Positions 53,020 to 61,074 of a stretch of DNA of 64,000 nt are shown one piece after another; positions within the stretch are counted from its first letter, which is position 1, and the number at the start of each line of letters is the position of its first letter. The position numbers were made by a program, and so were the translations under genes. Origin of the DNA: Chthoniobacterales bacterium (GTDB lineage Bacteria > Verrucomicrobiota > Verrucomicrobiia > Chthoniobacterales > UBA10450); the NCBI GenBank assembly GCA_013821455.1, contig JACDGS010000020.1:1-64000 (forward strand), read 5' to 3'. The notes beneath the pieces were generated by a model. That model worked only from the letters and a program-made list of their open reading frames with translations, was not told the origin of the DNA and searched no databases.

Positions 53020-55047
53020 GTGAACTTTTCTCAGTTTATCGCCGAGCTCAAACGGCGCCATGTCTATCGCGTTGCAGTTACTTACGCCGTCGTCGGCTGG
53101 CTGGTCATGCAGGTCTCCGCGACCGTCGTGCCAGCACTCCATCTTTCCGATAAAGTCACCAGCGCCGTCGTCTTGCTGGTTCTCCTGGGTTTCCCCATCG
53201 CGCTCGTCTTGGCGTGGGCATTCGAGGTCACGCCGGGAGGAATCGTCCGCACGGAAGCGGACGCTGAGCCGCGGCGATCCCGTAGTCATGTTTGGATTTA
53301 TCTCGTCGTGATCGCCGCAGCCTTGTCGCTTGGTTTGTTCTTTCTCGAACGCCTGACCGTGCCTAACGAGCAAAGGACTTCGCCTAACGATAAGTCAATC
53401 GCTGTCCTGCCCTTTGAGAACCTCAGTGAAGACAGGAAGAACGCTTATTTTACGAGTGGCATGCAGGATGAGATTCTCACGCGCTTGACGAAAATCGGTG
53501 CGCTCAAAGTCATCTCGCGCACTTCAACTCAGAAATATCAGAGCGCGCCTGATAACCTGCGCGAGATTGGACAACAACTCGGCGTCGCCAACATTCTGGA
53601 AGGCAGCGTCCAGAAGGTTGGCGAACAGGTGCACATCAACGTGCAGCTCATTCGTGCCGCCACCGACGAGCACGTTTGGGCGGACAGCTACGACCGGGAG
53701 TTAAAGAATATCTTCGGAGTAGAACGCGAGATCGCGGAGACGGTTGCGGGCGAACTCAAAGCCAACCTGCTTCCGCAAGAAAAGACCGAGCTCGCCCGCG
53801 TGCCAACGACTAACCCACAAGCTTACGATTTGTATCTCAGGGCCAAATACGCCGACCAGCAGTACTGGAATGGGGAAGCAGATAGCGTGAAGCCTGCCCT
53901 CGAGCTATATCATAAAGCAGTCGCACTTGATCCGAACTTCGCCCTGGCCTATGCCTGGTTGGCTCGGTCGCAGTCCCGTATGTACTGGACCGGCGAGGAC
54001 CATTCTCCGGAACGGCTGGCTCAGGCAGAGGCCGATGCGGCAAAAGCCCTCGAGCTCCAGCCGGAGTTGCCCGAAGGACGCTACGCGCAAGCCGTGATTC
54101 TCCTGAGCAAGGAAGAGAACGCGAAAGCGCTGGCTCAATTGGAACTCTTACAGAAGCGTGTGCCGAATGACGCACAATTCGCCGCGGCGCTGGGCCTGGC
54201 AAAAGGATGCACTGGCGACCAAAAGGGGCGACTGGCTGGCTATCTGCGCGCTACTGAGCTAGATCCACACAACAGCGTCTACCTCCGCTACCTCGCGGGT
54301 ACCTATGACGCTTTGGGACGCTATTCCGAAGCGCAGCCGCTGTATGAAAAGGCCAGGGCGCTGGCGCCCGACGACTGGAACGGTCGTGTCAACGGCGTTA
54401 ACAATCTCATCTACCAAGGCAGACTTAGCGAAGCCCAGCAAGCGATTAGTGGCTGGCCGGACGCGAAGCTCAGCGCGACCGCTCGTTCCTATAAGTATGG
54501 AACCATCGAATACATTGCGGTCCTATCGCGCGAGTACGACTCTGCCCTTGCTGCGAACCAAAAAATTCCTGCTTTAGGCAACCGTCTGCCGGGGATGTTC
54601 ACACTTGGAGATATTTTAAAGAACACCAATGCCGGATTCGATCACTTGTATAAGAAGGACATTCCTGGAGCGCGAGCATTCTTCCTCACAGCCCGCGAAG
54701 GCTTGGAAAGACTGCGTTCCTCGCATTTGGATGATCCCGATTTTTATAACTCGGCTGCTTTAATCGCCGCTGGACTGGGAGAACGGGACGCCGCGATCGA
54801 CGCCGCGCGCAAAGCCTGCGATCTCGCGCCGCTGGAGAAGGACGCCATCGCGGGAAGCAATTATCTTTTCACCCTGGCGCAAGTCTATGCACATTTCGGC
54901 GATGCCGAGAAAGCCATTCCCATCCTGGAGAAGCTCATTCACTTGCAGATGATCCCGATCGCGCCCGCCATTCTTCAGCGCGATCCAACCTGGGATCCGA
55001 TTCGCAACGACCCAAGCTTTCGGAAATTGTCAGGCGAGACACCTTAA
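53020..55047 (+). CDS. TolB/FlgO-TPR membrane protein, array gene 1
   Basis: 675 residues, GTG start (GTGAACTTTTCTCAG). Three N-terminal helices (VAVTYAVVGWLVMQVSATVV, then VVLLVLLGFPIALVLAWAFE, then IYLVVIAAALSLGLFFLERL), then the TolB/FlgO domain (SIAVLPFENLSEDRKNAYFT, NILEGSVQKVGEQVHINVQL, HVWADSYDRELKNIFGVERE), then about ten TPR-like repeats from residue 260 (ALELYHKAVALDPNFALAYAW, AYAHFGDAEKAIPILEKL) and the family end PTWDPIRNDPSFRKL. It opens a five-gene run. Neither adenylate cyclase nor DNA-binding domain is present. Function unknown; a membrane-bound interaction or sensing protein is likely. Confidence 0.85.
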   Translation: MNFSQFIAELKRRHVYRVAVTYAVVGWLVMQVSATVVPALHLSDKVTSAVVLLVLLGFPIALVLAWAFEVTPGGIVRTEADAEPRRSRSHVWIYLVVIAAALSLGLFFLERLTVPNEQRTSPNDKSIAVLPFENLSEDRKNAYFTSGMQDEILTRLTKIGALKVISRTSTQKYQSAPDNLREIGQQLGVANILEGSVQKVGEQVHINVQLIRAATDEHVWADSYDRELKNIFGVEREIAETVAGELKANLLPQEKTELARVPTTNPQAYDLYLRAKYADQQYWNGEADSVKPALELYHKAVALDPNFALAYAWLARSQSRMYWTGEDHSPERLAQAEADAAKALELQPELPEGRYAQAVILLSKEENAKALAQLELLQKRVPNDAQFAAALGLAKGCTGDQKGRLAGYLRATELDPHNSVYLRYLAGTYDALGRYSEAQPLYEKARALAPDDWNGRVNGVNNLIYQGRLSEAQQAISGWPDAKLSATARSYKYGTIEYIAVLSREYDSALAANQKIPALGNRLPGMFTLGDILKNTNAGFDHLYKKDIPGARAFFLTAREGLERLRSSHLDDPDFYNSAALIAAGLGERDAAIDAARKACDLAPLEKDAIAGSNYLFTLAQVYAHFGDAEKAIPILEKLIHLQMIPIAPAILQRDPTWDPIRNDPSFRKLSGETP

Positions 55048-55049
55048 AA

Positions 55050-57044
55050 ATGAACTTCTTCGCTGAACTAAAGCGTCGCCATGTTTACAAGGTCGCGATC
55101 GCTTATGCGGTAGTTAGCTGGTTACTCATTCAGATTGCAACCCAGGTGTTTCCTTTCCTTGAGATTCCAAACTGGGCGATCCGGTTAGTCATCATGCTAC
55201 TCGCGCTCGGCTTTCCGATTGCATTGGTTCTGGCGTGGGCCTTCGAGCTAACACCGGAAGGAATCAAGCGCACGGAATCGCGCGAAGAAGAAGCTAAGCA
55301 ATCCCACAGCCGCACATGGATTTATGTCGTGATCATCGCGGGCGCGCTCTCGCTCGGGTTGTTTTTTCTTGGACGTTTTACCGCGCCGAACAAGCAGAAC
55401 GTGTCGGCTAACGATAAATCGATTGCCGTCTTACCATTCGAAAATCTGAGTGAAGAGAAAAACAATGCTTACTTCGCGGAAGGGATTCAGGACGAGATTC
55501 TCACGCGGTTAGCTAAGATTGGAGCGCTCAAGGTTATCTCGCGCACTTCGACTTCCCACTACGCTAGTAGCCCGAAAGACCTTCCCGAAATCGCGCACCA
55601 GCTTGATGTTGCTAATATCCTGGAAGGTAGCGTGCAGAAGGTAAACGATGCTGTACGCATCAATGTGCAGCTCATACGCGCTGCCACTGACGACCATCTT
55701 TGGGCGGAAAGTTACGATCGGAAATTGACTGACATTTTCGGCGTAGAAGCAGAGGTCGCGCAAAACATTGCTTCTACCCTGAATGCCAAACTAACCGGAT
55801 CTGAGCAGCAAATGCTGGCGGAGAAACCAACGAATAACCCGGCCGCCTACGACGCTTACCTGCGAGGAAGCGTACAAGTTCGCTCACTCAATCCGGACTC
55901 TATAAACGCGGCGGTCAAATCTTTCGAGGAAGCAGTCCGGCTCGATCCCAATTTCGCTTTGGCCTGGGCTGCTCTTTCCAGAACGTATTCCCTTTTATTT
56001 GGCTTCGGCGAGGCAACCCCAGCTCACCGAATTGCTGCCGAAAATGCCCTCGCTCAGGCCATACGTCTGCAGCCGCAATTGCCGGAGACACAAGTCGCGC
56101 GCGCCTGGTTCCAGTATCGAGTAGAAGGCGATCACAAAGGCGCGCGCGACCTCCTGCTGCAACTGCGGATGAGCTGGCCTAATAACTCCGAGATCATCGA
56201 AACTCTGGCTTATATTTCGTCACGGCTGGGAGAGTGGCAAAACAGCCTTAGTTATTTCGATCGGGCCATCGAACTGAATCCGCGCGATCATCTCCTGCGC
56301 CTGATTGCCGCATGGGTGCGCTTCGACACCCGCGACTTCGCCGCTGCGCAAAGAATGTTAGACGACTCGCTCAAGATCTGGCCTAACGACAACGACTTTC
56401 TGGGAATCAAAGCGCAGATTTTTCAAGCCCTCGGCCAATTGGACGATGCGCAGTCGATTGTCAATGAGTTGAAGCCCGGGGATCAGGATTTTTATGCGAT
56501 TGGAGCGATCGCCCAGCAGGCACGTCTGCGGCGAAACCCGGGCAGCGCGCTTCCATTCTTCCGCGCGCTCGCGAGCCGAGCGGAAAAAAGCGATGCCCGT
56601 TCGGAGTTTTGGTATCGACTATTGCCCGTCGCATGGCTCCAGGAAGAGAGCGGCGACAGCGTCGGAGCCCGGAATAACTTCACCAGAATAAGCGAAGGCC
56701 TTCGGGCACTGGTTGAACAGGGGAATATGGATGAACGCCTTTTCAGGGCGCTGGCCCTGGCGCGTACCGGCTTGGGTGAGCGCGACGCGGCCTTGAAGGC
56801 TCTCGACCGGGCCAGCGCACTCACAGCCGGGGACGCACGCACTCATCCAAACATGGAAGAGGAGCGCGCTCGCATATTGACGCGCTTCGGTGAGAAGGAC
56901 GAAGCCATCACTATTTTGCAAAAACTCCTGACGGTATCTTACGATGGGCCAATCACTCCGGCGTTGCTTCGACTCGATCCTGATTTCGATTCCTTGCGCG
57001 GCGATCCCCGCTTTGAGAAACTCTGCCAGGACAAGCAGCCGTGA
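55050..57044 (+). CDS. TolB/FlgO-TPR membrane protein, array gene 2
   Basis: 664 residues, ATG start two bases after gene 1. Its first 75 residues (MNFFAELKRRHVYKVAIAYA, QIATQVFPFLEIPNWAIRLV) are almost the same as in genes 3 and 4. The TolB domain has SIAVLPFENLSEEKNNAYFA and NILEGSVQKVNDAVRINVQL. The TPR region (SFEEAVRLDPNFALAWAALS onwards) is much less similar to the other copies, as if only the N-terminal half is conserved or gene-converted. Overlaps gene 3 by four bases (GTGA). Confidence 0.85.
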   Translation: MNFFAELKRRHVYKVAIAYAVVSWLLIQIATQVFPFLEIPNWAIRLVIMLLALGFPIALVLAWAFELTPEGIKRTESREEEAKQSHSRTWIYVVIIAGALSLGLFFLGRFTAPNKQNVSANDKSIAVLPFENLSEEKNNAYFAEGIQDEILTRLAKIGALKVISRTSTSHYASSPKDLPEIAHQLDVANILEGSVQKVNDAVRINVQLIRAATDDHLWAESYDRKLTDIFGVEAEVAQNIASTLNAKLTGSEQQMLAEKPTNNPAAYDAYLRGSVQVRSLNPDSINAAVKSFEEAVRLDPNFALAWAALSRTYSLLFGFGEATPAHRIAAENALAQAIRLQPQLPETQVARAWFQYRVEGDHKGARDLLLQLRMSWPNNSEIIETLAYISSRLGEWQNSLSYFDRAIELNPRDHLLRLIAAWVRFDTRDFAAAQRMLDDSLKIWPNDNDFLGIKAQIFQALGQLDDAQSIVNELKPGDQDFYAIGAIAQQARLRRNPGSALPFFRALASRAEKSDARSEFWYRLLPVAWLQEESGDSVGARNNFTRISEGLRALVEQGNMDERLFRALALARTGLGERDAALKALDRASALTAGDARTHPNMEEERARILTRFGEKDEAITILQKLLTVSYDGPITPALLRLDPDFDSLRGDPRFEKLCQDKQP

Positions 57045-59086
57045 ATGCGCCTGGCTTTTTCGCTGAGCTAAAGCGACGCCATGTCTACAAGGTCGCGGTC
57101 GCTTATGCGGTAGTTAGCTGGTTGCTTATTCAAATTGCGACCCAGGTATTTCCTTTCCTGGAGATACCAAATTGGATCACGCGGCTGGTTATCGTGCTAC
57201 TTGCGCTCGGCTTTCCGATTGCCTTGATAATTGCATGGGCGTTTGAACTAACGCCGGCAGGAATTAAACGCACGGAACCAGGCGAAGAAGAGGTAAACCA
57301 GCCCGGCAATCGCGCCTGGGTCTACGTCATCCTGGTTGCGGGAGCATTGTCCGCGGGCCTGTTCTTTCTCGGGCGATACACCGCGTCGAACAAGCAAAGC
57401 GCTTCGACGAACTCGGAAAACAAGTCGATCGCAGTCATGCCATTCGAGAACCTAAGCCGGGACCCCGACAATGCTTACTTTGCTGATGGTATTCAGGATG
57501 AAATCCTAACGCGCCTATCCAAGGTCGCGGATTTGAAGGTTATCTCTCGCACCTCGACCCAGAAGTATAAGAGCGAGCCAGGCAACTTGCGCGAGATCGC
57601 GCAACAATTGGGCGTTGCCAATATTCTCGAAGGCAGCGTGCAGAAGGCGGACAACGCCGTTCATGTCACGGTGCAATTGATTCGGGCGGCGACCGACGAA
57701 CATCTTTGGGCGGAGAGTTACGATCGCGATTTGCAAAACATCTTCGGAGTAGAACGCGAAATTGCCGAGACGGTCGCGGGCCAGCTCAAAGCGAAGTTAC
57801 TACCGGAAGAAGCGAAGGAACTCGCGCGTGTTCCGACAACTAACCCAGAAGCCTACGATTTGTATCTCCGGGCGAAGTATATCGTCCAGCAGGTTTGGAA
57901 TGCGGAAGCGGACAGCCTTAAGCCTGCGCTTGAGCTTTACCAGAAGGCAATTGCACTTGATCCTAATTTTGCGCTCGCCTACGCGGAATTAGGACAAGCC
58001 GAGCTTCGAATGTATTACGGGGGCGAGGATCGCTCGCCGGAACGATTGGCCGGGGCAGAGGCCGACATCGACAAATCCATTTCGCTCGACCCCAATCTGG
58101 CAGTGGGTCATTTAGGGCGACAAGCAATCTTGCAGGAGAAACAAGACGATGCCAAGGCGATGACGGAACTCCAGCTTGTGCAGCGACGCTGGCCTAACGA
58201 TCCGCAGGGTGTCCTCTCAATGGCTGCTATGAAAGGTCGAAGGGGAGATTGGCAAGCCGAACTAGCCGGACGCTTGCGGGCACTTGAGCTCGATCCGCAG
58301 AATAGCACCTGGTGGCGCTGGCTCGCTGGTCGCTATGGTGAATTAAGGCGCTACGACGACGCCGAACAATCCTACAGGAAGGTGTTGGCGTTAGCGCCGG
58401 GCGATTGGATTGCGCGTGGGAACAGGGCACTAACTCTAATCGATCAGGGCAGGCTCGACGAAGCGCGCGAAGCAATGAAAGGATGGCCCACTGCAAAGCT
58501 AGGCAACAACGCATTGTCGTTAGAGTTTGGCATCCTGGGTGACATTGAACTTTACTCCCGCAATTACGACGCCGCCCTCGAAGCGGCGCGCAAAATTCCC
58601 GCGGTGGGAAATCATATCCCAACGCGAGTCTTTCCGTTCGGAGACATCAATAAGAACATCGATATCGGTTTTATCCTGCTCTTCAAAGGCGACGTCGTTG
58701 GCGCGCGCGCAGCTTTTATGTCCGCGCGCGCGGGCTTGGAACCGCAGCGCACCGCGCATGCCGGCGACGCCGATTTTTATGATGCAGCGGCGCGCATTGC
58801 TACCGGTTTGGGCGAGCGCGACGCCGCCATCGAGGCGGCGAGTAAAGCAGTTGCCTTAGTGCCAATCGAGAAGGACGTGCACGCGGGCCAGAACTACCTG
58901 CTGACGCTGACTGGAGTCTATGCCCACTTCGGCGATGCGGACAAGGCGATGCCGTTACTGGAGAAGCTCTTTGCCATGCCGACTACCGGTCATATCGCTA
59001 CACCTGCGCTTCTGCGTCTCGAGCCGATCTGGGACCCGATTCGGAATGATCCGCGCTTTCGGAAACTTTCAGGCGAGGCCCCGTGA
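57041..59086 (+). CDS. TolB/FlgO-TPR membrane protein, array gene 3
   Basis: 681 residues, GTG start overlapping gene 2. N-terminal helices as in genes 2 and 4 (VAVAYAVVSWLLIQIATQVF). TolB domain SIAVMPFENLSRDPDNAYFA, HLWAESYDRDLQNIFGVERE. TPR region most similar to gene 1 (AKYIVQQVWNAEADSLKPAL against AKYADQQYWNGEADSVKPAL), so gene 3 looks like a chimera: front like gene 2, back like gene 1. One motif copy (58193). Confidence 0.85.
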   Translation: MNAPGFFAELKRRHVYKVAVAYAVVSWLLIQIATQVFPFLEIPNWITRLVIVLLALGFPIALIIAWAFELTPAGIKRTEPGEEEVNQPGNRAWVYVILVAGALSAGLFFLGRYTASNKQSASTNSENKSIAVMPFENLSRDPDNAYFADGIQDEILTRLSKVADLKVISRTSTQKYKSEPGNLREIAQQLGVANILEGSVQKADNAVHVTVQLIRAATDEHLWAESYDRDLQNIFGVEREIAETVAGQLKAKLLPEEAKELARVPTTNPEAYDLYLRAKYIVQQVWNAEADSLKPALELYQKAIALDPNFALAYAELGQAELRMYYGGEDRSPERLAGAEADIDKSISLDPNLAVGHLGRQAILQEKQDDAKAMTELQLVQRRWPNDPQGVLSMAAMKGRRGDWQAELAGRLRALELDPQNSTWWRWLAGRYGELRRYDDAEQSYRKVLALAPGDWIARGNRALTLIDQGRLDEAREAMKGWPTAKLGNNALSLEFGILGDIELYSRNYDAALEAARKIPAVGNHIPTRVFPFGDINKNIDIGFILLFKGDVVGARAAFMSARAGLEPQRTAHAGDADFYDAAARIATGLGERDAAIEAASKAVALVPIEKDVHAGQNYLLTLTGVYAHFGDADKAMPLLEKLFAMPTTGHIATPALLRLEPIWDPIRNDPRFRKLSGEAP

Positions 59087-61074
59087 ATCTCACCAGCTTT
59101 TTCACAGAGCTAAAGCGCCGGAGCGTTTACAAAGTAGCTGTGGCTTACGCGGTAGTTAGCTGGTTGCTCATTCAGATTGCAACCCAGGTGTTTCCTTTCC
59201 TTGAGATACCTAACTGGGCGATCCGATTGGTCATTGTACTGCTGGCGCTCGGTTTTCCGATCGCGTTGATCCTGGCCTGGGCCTTCGAGTTAACCCCTGA
59301 AGGAATCAAACGGGCGGCATCGGCTGAAGGAGAAGTTCAGCGATCGCGCAGTCGAGTGTGGGTCTATGTGGCGCTAATTGCTGGCGCACTGTCATTAGGC
59401 TTGTTCTTTCTCGGCCGATATACCGCGTCGAACAGGCGAAGTGCGACGGTAATCTCAGATAACAAATCGATCGCAGTATTACCGTTCGAAAGTTTGAGCG
59501 AAGATAAGAGCAACGCTTACTTCGCTGATGGAATTCAGGATCAAATCCTGGCGCGGCTTTCCAAGATCGCGGATTTAAAAGTCATCTCCCGCACTTCCAC
59601 TCAGAAATACAAAAGCGCGCCGGCAAACTTGCGCGAGATAGCTCAGCAACTTGGCGTCACCAATATTCTGGAAGGCAGTGTGCAGAAAGCCGGCGATCAG
59701 GTGCGGATCACCGTGCAGTTGATTAATGCGCTGAAGGACAACCACCTTTGGGCCGATACCTACGACCGCAACATGAGCAACGTCTTCAGCGTCGAAAGCG
59801 ACGTCGCGCAAAAAATCGCCGAATCGCTCGAAGCCAAACTAACGGGACGCGAGAAGAAGGCGATTGCATTTATCGGAACCAATAATCCGGCTGCTTATGA
59901 TGCTTTACTGCACGGTTTGGCCCTGCGCGGCAGCCAGGACCCCGACGAAGTCGAAAAGGAGCGTGGCTTTTTTAGGCGCGCGGTTGAGCTCGACCCAAAC
60001 TACGCCCAGGCCTGGGCCTATCTCGGCGGCAGAGAGCTGGATATTTATCCCACCGTGGAGCAAAGGGAAAAAGCGCGCAGAGAAATAGAAACGGCCATTC
60101 GCCTCGCACCCGAGATGGAGGAAGGGCACGTCGCGATGGGTCTCTACAAGTATTACGCGCTGCGCGATTTTGATGGCGCGCTCGCTGAGCTGGAGATCGC
60201 GCGCGCGCAGGAACCGAATGATTGGAGCGTTTTCTATTTCTCCGGACTGGTGCTACGCCGCCAGGGAAAAATCGAGGAGGCGCTGCGCTCGATGCAGCAG
60301 GCGGCTGCGCTTGATCCTCTGAACCAGGACATCGCGGTGAACCTGGCTAGCACTTATCGCGGCATGCGCAGGTTCGATGAAGCGCGCGCCATGTTTGATC
60401 GCGCGCTGACGATTGCGCCGAACGATCAAAACATCCTTGCCAACAAGGCGGAGACTTACCTGGCCCAAGGCGATCTCGATAAGGCGTGGGAGATTGTGAG
60501 CAAACTGAAGCTTTCACCTAAAGATGCCACCTTACCGATCTTCATGGGCACGCTTCAGTATCGCCGCGAGTACGACGAAATGGTGCGACAGGCCCAGGCC
60601 ATCCTGGCCAAGGAACCAGATTACCCGCCACTGGTGGGGCAAATCACTCATGCGGCGACCGCTATGATTTATCTAATGAAAGGAGATCGCGCCGCTGCCT
60701 TGCCGTATGCCGAGCGGGCCAGGCGTGACCGGGAAGAGTTGCGCAGACAAAAGGATGTCATTCCGGGGTTACAAGGTTTCTACATTATCATGGAAGGTCA
60801 TCTCGGAAATCGGGCCGAAGTAGAAAGAGAGATTCAGGAGCTTTTCGATAAGACTCGCAACGACAAGTGGGAGTTTCCGAATGCCGAAGCGTCCGCCGCC
60901 ATTGGCTACACACAACTGGGCGACTTCGACCGAGCATTGCCCTTAATTCAGAACGCCCTTACTCAGCCTTCCGCGCTAAGTCTGACCACGGCCGGCTTGC
61001 GGCTGGATCCCAACTGGGATCCTATCCGCAATGATCCGCGTTTCCGGAAACTGTACGAAGAGAAGAAGCCGTGA
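59083..61074 (+). CDS. TolB/FlgO-TPR membrane protein, array gene 4
   Basis: 663 residues, GTG start overlapping gene 3 (GTGAATCTCACC). Front half as in genes 2 and 3; the TolB part (SIAVLPFESLSEDKSNAYFA, NILEGSVQKAGDQVRITVQL) and TPR part (RAVELDPNYAQAWAYLGGRE, FDEARAMFDRALTIAPNDQN) resemble copy B at 38 kb, including the AQEPNDWSVFYFSGLVLRRQ segment. Ends with DPNWDPIRNDPRFRKLYEEK. No exact motif copy. Confidence 0.85.
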   Translation: MNLTSFFTELKRRSVYKVAVAYAVVSWLLIQIATQVFPFLEIPNWAIRLVIVLLALGFPIALILAWAFELTPEGIKRAASAEGEVQRSRSRVWVYVALIAGALSLGLFFLGRYTASNRRSATVISDNKSIAVLPFESLSEDKSNAYFADGIQDQILARLSKIADLKVISRTSTQKYKSAPANLREIAQQLGVTNILEGSVQKAGDQVRITVQLINALKDNHLWADTYDRNMSNVFSVESDVAQKIAESLEAKLTGREKKAIAFIGTNNPAAYDALLHGLALRGSQDPDEVEKERGFFRRAVELDPNYAQAWAYLGGRELDIYPTVEQREKARREIETAIRLAPEMEEGHVAMGLYKYYALRDFDGALAELEIARAQEPNDWSVFYFSGLVLRRQGKIEEALRSMQQAAALDPLNQDIAVNLASTYRGMRRFDEARAMFDRALTIAPNDQNILANKAETYLAQGDLDKAWEIVSKLKLSPKDATLPIFMGTLQYRREYDEMVRQAQAILAKEPDYPPLVGQITHAATAMIYLMKGDRAAALPYAERARRDREELRRQKDVIPGLQGFYIIMEGHLGNRAEVEREIQELFDKTRNDKWEFPNAEASAAIGYTQLGDFDRALPLIQNALTQPSALSLTTAGLRLDPNWDPIRNDPRFRKLYEEKKP